NCBI RefSeq assembly: GCF_037477895.1
Contig: NZ_CP132744.1
Location: 2,666,001 to 2,730,000 of the forward strand
Direction of reading: 5' to 3'
From: Mycetohabitans endofungorum
Lineage (GTDB): Bacteria; Pseudomonadota; Gammaproteobacteria; Burkholderiales; Burkholderiaceae
Length of the DNA: 64,000 nt
Every line of letters starts with the position of its first letter. The first letter of the stretch is position 1. The notes beneath the pieces are model-generated. The model was given only the letters and a program-made list of their open reading frames with translations, did no database searches and was not told the DNA's origin. Made by a program: the position numbers and the translations under genes. Below are positions 10,216 to 19,958 of the stretch, one piece after another.

Positions 10216-11193
10216 TCAGAACCCGATTGAGCGTCTGCGCGCGTGGCGATCGAGTACCACGTCGTGCGCGCTCACCGCATCGCGTCCCGCCAGCCGCGCA
10301 TTGCCGAAGCCGTGGATGATGGCGCGCCGCATCACGCGCGGCGACAAGGTTGACAGCACGTCCAGCGGCGCCTCTTCGAGCGCTTGCGGAAAACGCGCGC
10401 CCCATGCGTGCGATTCGCGGATCTCTGAGTAGATCGACTGGGCAATACGGCGCGCGCCATCGCGATCCGGCGTCGGGATCTCATAGACGTTCATCCGGTT
10501 CAGGATGGGCTCCGGAATGCAGTGCATGTCGTTGGCCGTCGCGATCCAAAGCACACTGGATGCATCGATGGGCACTTCGGCGAACTCGTCGATGAACGAC
10601 TGCGCGGTGTCATGCTCGAGCAGCGCATACAGCGCGCCGAGTGGATCGTACTGCGCATCGCCGCCCGCCTTGTCGATTTCGTCGATCAGCACCAGTGGGT
10701 TCGCATAGGCGCCGTTGACCAGCGCGTCGAAGATCTTGCCTGGCTTGGCATTCTTCCACTGTGACGACGCCCCGGACAGAATCCAGCCCGCGGTGAGCGA
10801 ACTCATCGCGACATAGTGATAGCCGGTGCCGATCAGGCGCGCAAGTTGCCGGGCAAAATGCGTTTTGCCGATGCCGGGTTCGCCCAGCAGCAGCATGGGC
10901 ATTAACTCGAGCCTGTCGTCGGTCTCGGCCACGAGCGCGATCTGTTTGCGCACGTCCTCCAGCGGCTCGCTAAAGTTTGGGGACTCGGCGAGGAGCGCGT
11001 CGATTGACGGCAACCGGTTGGGCTTGACGCAAAAGCGCAACGCGCCGACCTTCAGCATTTTCTCGTAGGTGCTTCGCAACGCCTCGCTGGCGCCATCGGA
11101 CAAGTCATGTAAGGCCGTCTCGATCTGACTTAAGTCATAGATCGGCTTGAAAGCCGCCACCGCGATTTCCTGCTTGACCATTGCGTTAGTCAT
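10216..11193 (-). CDS. AAA family ATPase (Lon-like AAA domain, no protease domain)
   Basis: A 325-residue ATPase with Walker A GEPGIGKTHFARQLA, Walker B PLVLIDEIDKAGG, sensor 1 WIATANDMHCIPEPILNRM and an arginine near a C-terminal lid. The AAA core resembles that of Lon, but the N-terminal domain and the Ser-Lys protease domain are missing. The start is set by a strong Shine-Dalgarno (AGAGGAGGTGAAT) immediately before ATG 11193; an upstream in-frame ATG at 11214 lacks this. Role unknown; it is probably an unfoldase or remodeller. Confidence 0.85.
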   Translation of the reverse strand: MTNAMVKQEIAVAAFKPIYDLSQIETALHDLSDGASEALRSTYEKMLKVGALRFCVKPNRLPSIDALLAESPNFSEPLEDVRKQIALVAETDDRLELMPMLLLGEPGIGKTHFARQLARLIGTGYHYVAMSSLTAGWILSGASSQWKNAKPGKIFDALVNGAYANPLVLIDEIDKAGGDAQYDPLGALYALLEHDTAQSFIDEFAEVPIDASSVLWIATANDMHCIPEPILNRMNVYEIPTPDRDGARRIAQSIYSEIRESHAWGARFPQALEEAPLDVLSTLSPRVMRRAIIHGFGNARLAGRDAVSAHDVVLDRHARRRSIGF

Positions 11194-11410
11194 ATTCACC
11201 TCCTCTGCTGCCACGCCGCCCCGCGCGGCGCCAATTCAGTGTATCGGCGTCAATAAGTTGTGCAAGCTAGCAGTCACGCGGCGTTGCTGCCAACGCCGCG
11301 TGGTGTCCGCACGCGTGGCCAAACCCCGTTATCATGACCGTTTCGTGCATGCAGAACTCGGCCGCCGTGCGGAGCATGAATCCATCGGGCGATCCGAGTC
11401 TGAATCCCTT

Positions 11411-11914
11411 ATGACAAGTCTGTTGAATGCCCTTCGTACACTCGCCACCGGCGTGCTGCTGGCCTCGGTTGCCGCCGTGGCATGCGCGCAGGAGGGTCCG
11501 CCGAAGGTACGCTGGGATATTGAAGTCGTGCAGGACGGGCGCAGTGTCGACCATTTTGGCGCAACGACCACGGTCGGCCAAGCGAAGTCGGAGACACACA
11601 AGCGTAGCGTCGTGCATGAGCTCGGTTGCCAGAACCAACCGGTGGCCAGCATCGAGTTGTCGCGCACGCTGACCGTGTCGCCGACCCACGTTGACGGCGG
11701 CAAGGCGGTTCTGTCGCTGGACGTACAGGAGATCTTTGAGGATACGCGTGCCGCACAGACCGCCGAGGGTTGTGCACTGCCACCGCAGCCGCGTCGAGTC
11801 ACCGCTGTCCATCCCGGCCTGCTCGTGCCGCCCGGGCGAACGGTAGCGTGGAAGCTGGTGGACCACGACCCGCAACTCGTCTATCGCGTACAGGCGAGCA
11901 TTGTGGAACAGTGA
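11411..11914 (+). CDS. exported hypothetical protein
   Basis: A 167-residue protein with a Sec signal peptide (MTSLLNALRTLATGVLLASVAAVACAQ) and a beta-rich mature part with two cysteines (ELGCQNQP, EGCALPP) that could form a disulfide. I do not recognise a domain. Periplasmic location is inferred. The frame is open from 11147, but only the ATG at 11411 gives a signal peptide. The downstream EEP-family gene starts 7 bases after its stop, so they are probably cotranscribed. Confidence 0.65.
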   Translation: MTSLLNALRTLATGVLLASVAAVACAQEGPPKVRWDIEVVQDGRSVDHFGATTTVGQAKSETHKRSVVHELGCQNQPVASIELSRTLTVSPTHVDGGKAVLSLDVQEIFEDTRAAQTAEGCALPPQPRRVTAVHPGLLVPPGRTVAWKLVDHDPQLVYRVQASIVEQ

Positions 11915-11921
11915 ACGGGTG

Positions 11922-12752
11922 ATGAACTCGCGTAAGGATAGTCGACCGATGCGACACGGCGATACCTTGCCCAGCGTGCCGCGCACCGGTGACAAGGAAT
12001 TCGTCGCCGTCAGTTGGAATCTGCATAAGGGCCGCTCGCCGCTCGGCTTGCAGGCATGGCAGTCGATGCAACGCTGGATGCAGGCAACGCCGGCCGACCT
12101 GTATTTCCTGCAGGAGGCCATGGCGCGCCGGATGCCCGCGCCCGTGCTGGCCAGCAATGGCTTCGGCGAGCCGCTGCAAGGCGCGCTTACCGACGTATGG
12201 CAGTGCCAGGCTACCGAAATAGCGCAAGCATTGCGCTTACAGCTGGCGCTCGGGCCAAATGTGTTCAAGCCATCGTGGCGACACGGCAATGCGATCCTGT
12301 CGCCGCATCCGCTCGACCTAGGAGGGCGCTGGGACATTTCCGCGCACCGCTTCGAGAAGCGGGGTTTGCTGGTGGCACGCGCGACGCTTTACAACACGCC
12401 GATCACATTGCTGTGCGTCCATCTGGCGCTCACCCGCCAGTCGCGATTGCGCCAGATGAACTGGATCGCCCATTGGATCGCCCGCGAGGCGGCAACCGGC
12501 CCGTTGGTGCTCGCCGGCGATTTTAACGACTGGAAGAACGACTCGGAGCCGTTGTTCGCCGAGATCGGTTTGCGCGAGGTGGCCTCAACGCTGGGCGAGG
12601 CTGGCAAGACGTTTCCCGCATTCTCGCCCGCGCTGGCGCTGGACAAGATGTTCGTACGGGGCATCACGCCAATGCAATGGCTCGAGCCCGCACCCCGCAC
12701 CGCGTGGTTATCGGATCACTTGCCGTACATAGCGCGGTTGCGGCTGGACTAG
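11922..12752 (+). CDS. endonuclease/exonuclease/phosphatase (EEP) family protein
   Basis: Mg-dependent phosphodiesterase fold of 276 residues. Seen motifs: VSWNLHKGR (metal site Asn), FLQEAM (Glu metal ligand), RHGNAILSPHP, LLCVHLAL, LAGDFNDWK (the GDFN catalytic motif) and the terminal SDHLPYIARLRL (catalytic Asp-His pair). This is a complete EEP active site. Closest by eye is the YbhP type; the substrate is unknown. ATG at 11922 is chosen; 11949 is a second in-frame ATG. Confidence 0.88.
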   Translation: MNSRKDSRPMRHGDTLPSVPRTGDKEFVAVSWNLHKGRSPLGLQAWQSMQRWMQATPADLYFLQEAMARRMPAPVLASNGFGEPLQGALTDVWQCQATEIAQALRLQLALGPNVFKPSWRHGNAILSPHPLDLGGRWDISAHRFEKRGLLVARATLYNTPITLLCVHLALTRQSRLRQMNWIAHWIAREAATGPLVLAGDFNDWKNDSEPLFAEIGLREVASTLGEAGKTFPAFSPALALDKMFVRGITPMQWLEPAPRTAWLSDHLPYIARLRLD

Positions 12753-12943
12753 GACGGTTCCACGGCGTTGCAACGCGCCTACTACTCGTTGCCCCGCGTG
12801 CCGCTCGTTACGTCTGGCGACGCGCCATTGTCCAAGCACCGGATAACTTTGCCGCGACGCGGTAAAATGGTAACGTGCTTAATATATTTAGCCAGACCGT
12901 CGCGCGTGCCGGACCCGACGGCCATCGATCCGACTGAAACACC

Positions 12944-13714
12944 ATGAGCAATCTGACCCAACAAACCGTTCTCAGCGTGCATCACTGGACTGACACGCTG
13001 TTCAGCTTCACTTGCACCCGCGATCCGGGCTTTCGATTCGATAACGGTCAGTTCACCATGGTCGGCCTGGAAGTGGATGGCAAACCGCTGCTGCGCGCGT
13101 ACAGCCTGGCGAGCGCGAACTACGAGGAAAACCTCGAATTCCTGAGCATCAAGGTGCAGGACGGCCCGCTCACATCGCGGCTGCAGCACCTGAAAGTAGG
13201 CGATCAGGTCTACATTGGCAAGAAACCGACCGGCACACTGGTAGTCGACAATCTGTTGCCCGGCAAGACGCTGTGGTTGCTCTCCACTGGCACCGGCTTG
13301 GCTCCGTTCATGTCAGTTATCAAGGACCCGGACGTCTACGATCGCTACGAGAAGATCGTGCTCACGCATACCTGCCGTTTCGTCGACGAGCTTGCGTACA
13401 AGGAGTACATCACCGAGCATTTGCCGCAGCACGAGCACATCGGCGAGCTGATCCGCGACAAACTGGTGTATTTCCCGACCGTGACGCGTGAGCCGTTCCA
13501 GAATCGCGGACGCATCACGGAGCTGATTGAAACGGGCGGATTGTTCGAGCGGCTCGGCGTGCCGCCGTTCTCGATCGACAACGACCGCATCATGTTGTGT
13601 GGAAGTCCGCATATGCTGCGTGACACACGGCAACTGCTCGATGGCATGGGCTTCACCGAAGGCAGCAATTCGGCGCCGGGCCACTATGTGGTCGAGAAGG
13701 CCTTTGTCAGTTGA
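12944..13714 (+). CDS. fpr: ferredoxin--NADP+ reductase
   Basis: FAD enzyme of 256 residues moving electrons between NADPH and ferredoxin or flavodoxin. FAD-binding RAYSLASANY, the NADP-site GTGLAPFMSVIKDP and LCGSPHMLRDTRQLL are all visible, and it ends HYVVEKAFVS, as bacterial subclass I reductases do around the conserved Glu-Lys-Ala-Phe-Val. Length is normal. About 190 bp of free upstream sequence can hold its promoter. Confidence 0.95.
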   Translation: MSNLTQQTVLSVHHWTDTLFSFTCTRDPGFRFDNGQFTMVGLEVDGKPLLRAYSLASANYEENLEFLSIKVQDGPLTSRLQHLKVGDQVYIGKKPTGTLVVDNLLPGKTLWLLSTGTGLAPFMSVIKDPDVYDRYEKIVLTHTCRFVDELAYKEYITEHLPQHEHIGELIRDKLVYFPTVTREPFQNRGRITELIETGGLFERLGVPPFSIDNDRIMLCGSPHMLRDTRQLLDGMGFTEGSNSAPGHYVVEKAFVS

Positions 13715-13987
13715 CACGCCGGACCACGGGCGAAATCATCACCAGGTCGCTGTCCGCCGTGACCGTGATTTGAGGATGATGAGCATGTCGCGACTCGGCA
13801 CGGCTTCGTCGGGCAGGCTTTGCAGCACCCTATGCAACGTCGCGAAGCGACAGCGTCTTGGGCGCTCGGTACCCGGTGGGCTTGGGCGTATCACGGCACA
13901 TGATGCCGCCGCCGCAACACGCCGAATTGCAGACCGCCCAGCCGTCAATATGACGACGCGCCGATAGCCGATAATGGCAAACAGCAA

Positions 13988-14021
13988 GACCGGTGGCCGT
14001 GCGCCCGCACGGCCACCGGTC
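13988..14021. terminator. perfect 16-bp hairpin between convergent fpr and DUF3443 genes
   Basis: Arms 13988-14003 and 14006-14021 are exact inverse complements (GACCGGTGGCCGTGCG), separated by two bases, so the real loop uses the inner pairs. It lies 16 bp from the DUF3443 stop. The rest of 13715-14036 holds no gene that I can support. Confidence 0.6.
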
Positions 14022-14036
14022 ACTCAGTGCATCACG

Positions 14037-15254
14037 TCAAAATGCCACATAGGGACCATTGCCTGATGGTGTGGACTTGCCGCTGATCGCCACCGCTACG
14101 CGCCGCCCATAGAAAAACGGCATGCCTAGGTCGAAGTAGCGGGGCATCGGCCCGGCCAAATCGTTGAACGCAAACGTATTAGGCGTGCTGAGCAGCATCG
14201 ACGCATTGCCCACGTTGAGATTGACGGCCTGGGTGGCACCATTCGCGCCCGTCACGGTGAGGATCTTGGTCTGTTGGCCAGGCGGGCAATAGAACGGGTT
14301 GCCGGAGCCGCACACGGGCAATGACGCGTCGGTGAAGAACAGGCCGTTGGAGCCGGTATCGGTGAACCCGGTGATCCTCGAGCCGTTGTACGTCGCGCTG
14401 AAGCTACCGGAATCATCGGTGGTCGATACCATCACACCGCTGCCCAGCTGGTTGTTGGATGCGGTGCCGATACCCAGCAACAAGGTGCCGCTGACCGAAG
14501 ACTGTCCCGAGGGGCCGATCGCGGGCATATCGACGATTACGCCATTGTTGTCGATCGGCACGTTCGCCACCGGGTTCGCGATCTGTTGGGCAAGCGGCAC
14601 GACGGTCTGCACGCAGTTGGACGCACTCGCGCAGTTGAAGTAGGAACTGGCGGCCGCATTGGTCGCGCATCGGTTGCCGCAGTCCACGGCTGCCGCCCCG
14701 ACACCGAGGATGCCGCGAGAATGCAACTCCGACGTGGTGTTCTCCGAGCGACCTACGACGCAGTCGGATGGCACTGTCGGGAATTTAGTATCATCGATTA
14801 AATGGATCGGGATCGCATTGGCGGTCCGCCCACCTAGCGTCACGTCAGCAATGCGCACCGAACCGAACGAATACCCGTCCGCGAACAACGCGCACGATGC
14901 AAGCGGCGCATTCGAATTGGGCACGGTGGCCTGCTGCAGCGCGCCGCGCAATGTGGGTGACAATTCCGCGGCGACCACTCGTAAGCCATACGAACCCGTG
15001 TCGAGTTGGATGTTGTCAAGCGTCTGGCACCGCGCGGCGTTACCGGCTGCGCAGATGGTGACGGACACAGTGCCGATGTTGGCCACCCGGTCGAGCCCCC
15101 GCGCCACCGTGATCGGCACAACATTGGCCGCCAGGGGAGCGGAACTGACCGCCGAATTGGAATGGCCGCCGCTTCCGCACGCGGCCAGCGTCATGGCGCC
15201 CATGAGCGCCGCGGCGCGCCATGTGAGCCCGCGGCGTGTATTGACTAGGGTCAC
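14037..15254 (-). CDS. DUF3443 lipoprotein
   Basis: A 405-residue exported protein. Its N-terminal signal ends in a lipobox (TLAACGSGG), predicting lipidation. The body has the DUF3443 pattern: CQTLDNIQLDTGSYGLRVV, RGILGVGAAAVDCG and TGFTDTGSNGLFF. The two D-T-G-S motifs resemble those of aspartic proteases, but activity has not been shown for this family as far as I know. The gene follows a DUF2844 gene on the same strand, a pairing common in Burkholderia, and the two probably work together at the cell surface. Confidence 0.85.
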   Translation of the reverse strand: MTLVNTRRGLTWRAAALMGAMTLAACGSGGHSNSAVSSAPLAANVVPITVARGLDRVANIGTVSVTICAAGNAARCQTLDNIQLDTGSYGLRVVAAELSPTLRGALQQATVPNSNAPLASCALFADGYSFGSVRIADVTLGGRTANAIPIHLIDDTKFPTVPSDCVVGRSENTTSELHSRGILGVGAAAVDCGNRCATNAAASSYFNCASASNCVQTVVPLAQQIANPVANVPIDNNGVIVDMPAIGPSGQSSVSGTLLLGIGTASNNQLGSGVMVSTTDDSGSFSATYNGSRITGFTDTGSNGLFFTDASLPVCGSGNPFYCPPGQQTKILTVTGANGATQAVNLNVGNASMLLSTPNTFAFNDLAGPMPRYFDLGMPFFYGRRVAVAISGKSTPSGNGPYVAF

Positions 15255-15270
15255 GATAGCACTCCTGTGT

Positions 15271-15774
15271 TCAGCGGATATCCGCTTCGGTCATGCCGGC
15301 CGGCAAGGCCCGCGGTAGGAAGGCTTGCCCGCTGAAGTCGCCCATGTGCCCGCCCGAATGTACGACTAAGTCACCGCTGCGCATCCACACCGGCCCGTGG
15401 CCGCCCTGGTCGCGGCGTTGCATCTGGATATCGCTGACGTACTGTGGGAAGTAGGTACCCAGCAACGTGCGCATCTCGGGCATTTGAGGACCGGACCAGG
15501 CGATGCCGATTACGGTGCCATCGGCGATGTACTCGCGTACCACGGTGCCGGTGGGTAGCATGGTCTGCTGCACGGTATAGGGGGTGGTCGTTGCGCTGGC
15601 GCCGGACGCCGTCGATGGCGATGCGGCAACGGCCGCGCGCAGCGTGGCCTGGCTGGATGCGGCGTTGCTCGCGTAGCTCGGCGCGCTGCCAAGGGCGGCG
15701 CACGCGTCGTGTGCCACCAGTACCACGCCGAACGTGGCACCAGCTAGTGCGGTGCACGCTGTTTGGATATTCAT
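15271..15774 (-). CDS. DUF2844 exported protein
   Basis: A 167-residue protein with a Sec signal peptide (MNIQTACTALAGATFGVVLVAHDACA) and a DUF2844-type body: a Ser/Ala-rich segment, then TVVREYIADGTVIGIAWSGPQMPEMRTLLG and VHSGGHMGDFSGQAFLP. A strong ribosome-binding site (GGAGGAAGCCAAA) directly precedes ATG 15774 and decides the start over an upstream in-frame extension to 15987. Transcribed with the DUF3443 gene 16 bp downstream. Function unknown. Confidence 0.82.
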   Translation of the reverse strand: MNIQTACTALAGATFGVVLVAHDACAALGSAPSYASNAASSQATLRAAVAASPSTASGASATTTPYTVQQTMLPTGTVVREYIADGTVIGIAWSGPQMPEMRTLLGTYFPQYVSDIQMQRRDQGGHGPVWMRSGDLVVHSGGHMGDFSGQAFLPRALPAGMTEADIR

Positions 15775-16877
15775 TTTGGCTTCCTCCTTGAAACACTGCC
15801 TTTTCACCGGTTTTCCCGGCACGCCCAGGCCATGTACGCGATGTAACGAATCACACCCGACTTCGTCGGCGCCGCCCAAAGCCGTTGACGGCGCACCGCC
15901 AGGACCCGCGCCTGCGGTGCCCCGTTCCTGTTCCAATGGATTGCAATCGTACGCAGCGACGCATTTGCGCGCCCATCTTTTACTCAATCTCAGCGCCCAA
16001 GACTGGTCAATAGATCATCGACCTGGGGCTGATTGGTGACGCTGTCGGTACGCCCTTCGGGATTGATCTGCGGACCATAGGGCAGACTCAACGGACTCCC
16101 CGTCAAGATGGGGCATGCGCGGCGGCGAGCGGCTCATGCCGATCGGCCGACATGTCCTCGGGCAACTGCACGTTGTTGGCTTATGTCGACACGGGCACTT
16201 TCTGCAGGAACGAACGCGTGTCGGCCATCAGTGTACGCACTTGCTCGCCGTCGATCGGTGCGCCATACCACGCTGCCCAACGTGAATCGAGTTTCGTAGA
16301 ACACTCACGGTGCCTAAATCGGAAAGGAGTATCCCGCCCGCGCTGGAAGGTTTCTATATATGGAGAAAATATTCCTACATGAGCACGGTGCAAATTACAC
16401 ATCGGCAATAGGCCAGTGGCGCGTGGCACAACTCTTAAACCTTTAAGAACAACAAGTTGGCAACGTACTCGCAGGCTGGTTCGAATCTTGCCCCCGCCCC
16501 GCCTCGCGGTTGAGCGTGGCATGATAGGGTCCATTGGAACTGCGTGGCGACGGACAGTGCTTCCCAGCGCCTTCGCCGCGTCGTGATGTGCGAGCGGCTT
16601 TCGTCGCGCCTCACGATGTGCTAATGCGGCGCAATGGATCGGAATGCAATATTGCGCCGATGTTTCGCACTGTAACAAAATTAAGGTTTTGAAAAATTGC
16701 TCGAATTCCTCGCTTTCGCCTAGATAATAAAACTTCCGATCGCGATATCGCGATCCGTCGGACTGACCGCAACTGCGGCATACTGGCGGTCCGATTCGCC
16801 GATTTTTTTCCGCGTTGCCCACACGCAGCGCCTCCAGCAACGAGGCGCAGGGCGATTTTTCGTAAGGAGAGCACACA
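15775..16877. other. 1.1-kb intergenic region, probably decayed
   Basis: No supportable gene. A long minus-strand frame at 16181-16924 has no domain and rare composition. Around 16440-16500 a GGTTCGAATC T-arm-like string and a CTTAAACCTTTAAG palindrome recall a tRNA remnant, but no acceptor stem can be built. The last 100 bases carry the promoter and leader of the glycosyltransferase gene. Confidence 0.4.
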
Positions 16878-17942
16878 ATGCGTATCGCACAAATCGCACC
16901 GCTGCACGAAGCTGTGCCGCCCAAGCTCTACGGAGGCACCGAGCGCGTGGTGTCATACCTGACGGAAGGGCTGGTGGAGCTGGGTCACGATGTGACACTG
17001 TTCGCGAGCGGCGATTCGCATACTTCGGCACGCCTTGAAGCGGCGTGGCCCCGCGCATTGCGCCTGGACCCGTCCATCCGCGACTGGATGGCGCCGCATA
17101 TGTTGATGCTCGAACAGGTGCGCCGCGTGGCCCACGAGTTCGACATCCTGCATTTTCACCTCGATTATTTGCCGTTTCCCCTGTTCTCGCAGATCGACAC
17201 GCCGTTCGTCACCACACTTCATGGGCGCCTAGACCTGCCGGAGCTGCAACCGATCTTTGACAGCTTCCCGCAGGCACACGTCATTTCGATCTCGGATTCG
17301 CAGCGTGGGCCGCTGCCGCGTGCCGGGTGGGTCGATACCATCTATCATGGACTGCCGGAAAACCTACTCGTGCCGCAAACGGACATCAAGCCGACGTACT
17401 TGGCGTTCCTAGGCCGCATCTGCCCGGAAAAGCGCGTCGATCACGCGATCCGCATCGCCGCGCAGGCCGGTCTGCCGCTGAAAATCGCCGCCAAGGTCGA
17501 CAAGGTCGATCGCGAATACTTCAAGAATGAGATCGAGCCTCTACTCTCACTCGGCGATGTCGAGTTCATTGGCGAAATCAACGAAGCACAGAAGCCGGCT
17601 TTCTTGTCCGGTGCGAAAGCGTTGTTGTTCCCGATTGACTGGTGTGAGCCGTTCGGACTAGTCATGATCGAATCGATGGCATGTGGCACGCCGGTGATCG
17701 CTTTCAACCGCGGCTCAGTGCCCGAGGTGGTCGAGCACGGCGTAACCGGCTTCATTTGCGAGGATGTCAACGGCGCAGTGGCCGCGTTGTCGCAGGTAGA
17801 GGCGCTGTCCCGCGAACAAATCCGCGCGCGCTTCGAACAGCGTTTCACGGCGCGGATCATGGCACAGCATTACGTCGACGCGTATGCGTCACTGGCGCGC
17901 GGCGCGCGCCAGCCGATGCTTCGCAAGGTCGCGGCAGGCTGA
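16878..17942 (+). CDS. family 4 glycosyltransferase
   Basis: GT-B glycosyltransferase of 354 residues. The N-terminal domain has the glycine loop (KLYGGTERVVSYLTEGLVELGHDVTLF). The C-terminal nucleotide-sugar domain has FLGRICPEKRVDHAIRIA and the EPFGLVMIESMACGTPVIA E-X7-E motif. The donor and acceptor are unknown; it may act in polysaccharide or glycolipid synthesis. The start is set by AAGGAGAGCACACA before ATG 16878. It has no cotranscribed glycan genes here. Just downstream, 17960-18050 translates to a fragment with YVAPRPIYYGYDDDY, perhaps the debris of a small secreted protein. Confidence 0.88.
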   Translation: MRIAQIAPLHEAVPPKLYGGTERVVSYLTEGLVELGHDVTLFASGDSHTSARLEAAWPRALRLDPSIRDWMAPHMLMLEQVRRVAHEFDILHFHLDYLPFPLFSQIDTPFVTTLHGRLDLPELQPIFDSFPQAHVISISDSQRGPLPRAGWVDTIYHGLPENLLVPQTDIKPTYLAFLGRICPEKRVDHAIRIAAQAGLPLKIAAKVDKVDREYFKNEIEPLLSLGDVEFIGEINEAQKPAFLSGAKALLFPIDWCEPFGLVMIESMACGTPVIAFNRGSVPEVVEHGVTGFICEDVNGAVAALSQVEALSREQIRARFEQRFTARIMAQHYVDAYASLARGARQPMLRKVAAG

Positions 17943-18052
17943 CAAAGCCGCCCGCGTGGCGGCATCGATCGCATCGGTCTATGCGTCGTCACCCGCAGTG
18001 TATGTCGCTCCTCGCCCCATCTATTATGGTTACGACGACGACTATCTCCGTT

Positions 18053-18871
18053 TTAAGCGGGCTCGCGCTGCGGCGCGAGCAATGCGCGCAAATGGTGGGC
18101 GACCCCGGCCTCGAAATTGTTGCCGATGCGCGGGACATGGGGTAGCCGCGCGATCAATCGGGGGTTGGCGTTGCCCATCATGAACGGGTGTCCGACTGAC
18201 TCCAGCATGTCGATGTCGTTCATGTTGTCGCCGAATGCGATGCACCGTTCGGCCGGCAGGCCAAGTTGCTCGAGCACGAGTGCCAGCGCACGTCCCTTCG
18301 ACACGCTAGCGGCCATCACCTCGAGGCAATCGGGCAGCGAATACGTCACGTACAACGCATCCCCGAAATGCCGGGCCAGGTTACGCTCGATAACGCGCAG
18401 GTCAGCGGCGTCTCCGATGTACAGTACCTTCGCCACCCCTTGGCCATCATGTGCCGCGAGGTTGGCAACCTCGTAGCGAAACCCGGAATCCTGATGGAAC
18501 GTCAACAGCTGAGGCGCTTCGCGATCGATCAGCCATGCATCGTCGACAAACAAATTGACGATGACACGGCCATGCGTGCCGGCGATATCGGGCGCCATTA
18601 GCCGCTTGACGATATCCGCGGGCAAATCGTGCGCATGAATGCGGTTGTCTCGCGCATCGTGCACGCGCGCGCCGTTGGAAGTGACCAGATACGGCCGGAT
18701 GCCGAGCCGGTCACGGATTCCCGCAACGTCGCGGAAATGTCGCCCGGTCGCGATCACAAAATGCAGGCCGCGCGCTTGCAACTCTTGCAGCGTGGCGACA
18801 GTGAACGGATCGACCTGGTGATCGCTATTGAGCAGCGTACCGTCCAGATCAGTGGCGATGACTTGGTACAT
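18053..18871 (-). CDS. Cof-type HAD-IIB phosphatase
   Basis: A 272-residue HAD-superfamily hydrolase. Motif I is ATDLDGTLLNSDH (nucleophile Asp), motif II VIATGRHFRDV, motif III Lys in SVSKGRALALVLEQLG, motif IV AFGDNMNDIDMLESVG. The C2B cap lies between. These proteins usually dephosphorylate sugar phosphates, FMN or pyridoxal phosphate. The substrate here is not predictable. Confidence 0.92.
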   Translation of the reverse strand: MYQVIATDLDGTLLNSDHQVDPFTVATLQELQARGLHFVIATGRHFRDVAGIRDRLGIRPYLVTSNGARVHDARDNRIHAHDLPADIVKRLMAPDIAGTHGRVIVNLFVDDAWLIDREAPQLLTFHQDSGFRYEVANLAAHDGQGVAKVLYIGDAADLRVIERNLARHFGDALYVTYSLPDCLEVMAASVSKGRALALVLEQLGLPAERCIAFGDNMNDIDMLESVGHPFMMGNANPRLIARLPHVPRIGNNFEAGVAHHLRALLAPQREPA

Positions 18872-18979
18872 AGATAGGTCACTGAGAACGAAGTACGCTG
18901 GCGAGATACGGCTTGCACGTACGGCCGCGTGCTACTCACGCGCGTGAAACGCGCTAAAGCATACCACTTTAACGCCACT

Positions 18980-19282
18980 TCAGCGCAGCATGCTCGGCGA
19001 TTGTGCGGCGGCCATCGACGCCAGGCGCAACGCGCCATCGGCCGAATCTCCAGCCGGAGATACGAAGCGAACCCTCACTGCAGTTCCGACATATTTCGCC
19101 ATCGGCAATGCCAGACCGCCGCATAGCGCCGCCGGCAGGTTCTCGCCGGCGTCCAGTGTAGCGACCATCGCGTTGATATCGCGGCCGTCCAGCGCGCGCT
19201 GTGCGTGCACGATGGCGCGCAAACCAAGCCAAGCGCCGCTCGCCTCGTCACCCGATGGAAATCCATAATCACTGGCTGCCCT
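18980..19282 (-). pseudogene. C-terminal remnant of a BadF/BadG/BcrA-type sugar kinase
   Basis: The minus strand reads GFPSGDEASGAWLGLRAIVH and continues to a stop at 18980-18982 without interruption, about 100 codons. The SGDEASGAWLG-type segment is characteristic of bacterial N-acetylglucosamine kinases of the BadF family. Upstream of about 19282 the homology stops abruptly and the ATP-binding N-terminal half is missing, so this is a truncated pseudogene. It lies next to other decayed sequence up to rpsU. Confidence 0.6.
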
Positions 19283-19670
19283 GAACTGGCGCCTTTACCG
19301 CTCGGTAAGTTAAGGCTTGTCTTCCCCTTTATTTGCCGGATCGGCTGCACGCGCTACCGGAATACTATTCGTGACACAGCGGCCCACCCGACGGTCGTGT
19401 TGCTCAGTTGCCGGCAAAGCATGCACGACAGCTTCAATCATCGCGACTGGCAAGACCGCCTTACCTCGATTGCGCAGCAGTTCGATTTGAGATGCGACTT
19501 GCTGTGCCGGGTCACCTGAACCGCATTTCACTCGGCAGCATGGAAGGCATGCGCTAACACTTCCCCGGCATGGGCGAATAGCGTATTGTCGGCAGGTATC
19601 TTGCGCAACTACGATTGTGCTCGGTACCTTCGAGCGCAAACTTGGGCCACCGTCATCGACGCAAAGACGA

Positions 19671-19705
19671 CAGACGGCCCATGTCCGGTGGACATGGGCC
19701 GTCTG
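19671..19705. terminator. perfect 16-bp hairpin downstream of rpsU
   Basis: CAGACGGCCCATGTCC (19671-19686), loop GGT, then its exact inverse complement (19690-19705). It lies 40 bp past the rpsU stop on the minus strand. The downstream T-tract is weak (TCGTCTTTG). Confidence 0.6.
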
Positions 19706-19745
19706 GATCGATGCGTATCCGCCTGCGGGCGGACCGGCAAGCCGT

Positions 19746-19958
19746 TTAGTGGAGCTTCTTCGGCAGTTGCTGGCTACGCAGGCGACGCTGCAGGCGCTTG
19801 ACTGCGGCGGCCTTCTTACGCTTGCGCACAGCCGTCGGCTTCTCGTACGACTGGCGCTCGCGCAACTCGGCGATCAGGCCATTGCGCTCGATGGTTCGGC
19901 GAAAGCGGCGGATCGCCACTTCGAACGGCTCGTTTTCCTTGATAACAATCGTGGTCAT
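19746..19958 (-). CDS. rpsU: 30S ribosomal protein bS21
   Basis: A 70-residue basic ribosomal protein: [20 protein letters not shown], then [18 protein letters not shown] and a terminal QLPKKLH. Length and motifs match bS21. In Burkholderiaceae there are often several rpsU copies; this one seems to carry more substitutions in the middle than I expect for the main copy, which cannot be tested here. About 400 bp upstream (19959-20358) contain no gene that I can support and presumably its promoter. Confidence 0.95.
   Translation of the reverse strand: MTTIVIKENEPFEVAIRRFRRTIERNGLIAELRERQSYEKPTAVRKRKKAAAVKRLQRRLRSQQLPKKLH

Noticed and set aside
16390..16510. tRNA-like remnant (GGTTCGAATC and a CTTAAACCTTTAAG palindrome)
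   Set aside because: No acceptor stem or D-arm can be paired and the T-stem has a mismatch.
16181..16924. 247-codon minus-strand frame
   Set aside because: Overlaps the start of the real glycosyltransferase gene, lacks domains and has noncoding composition.
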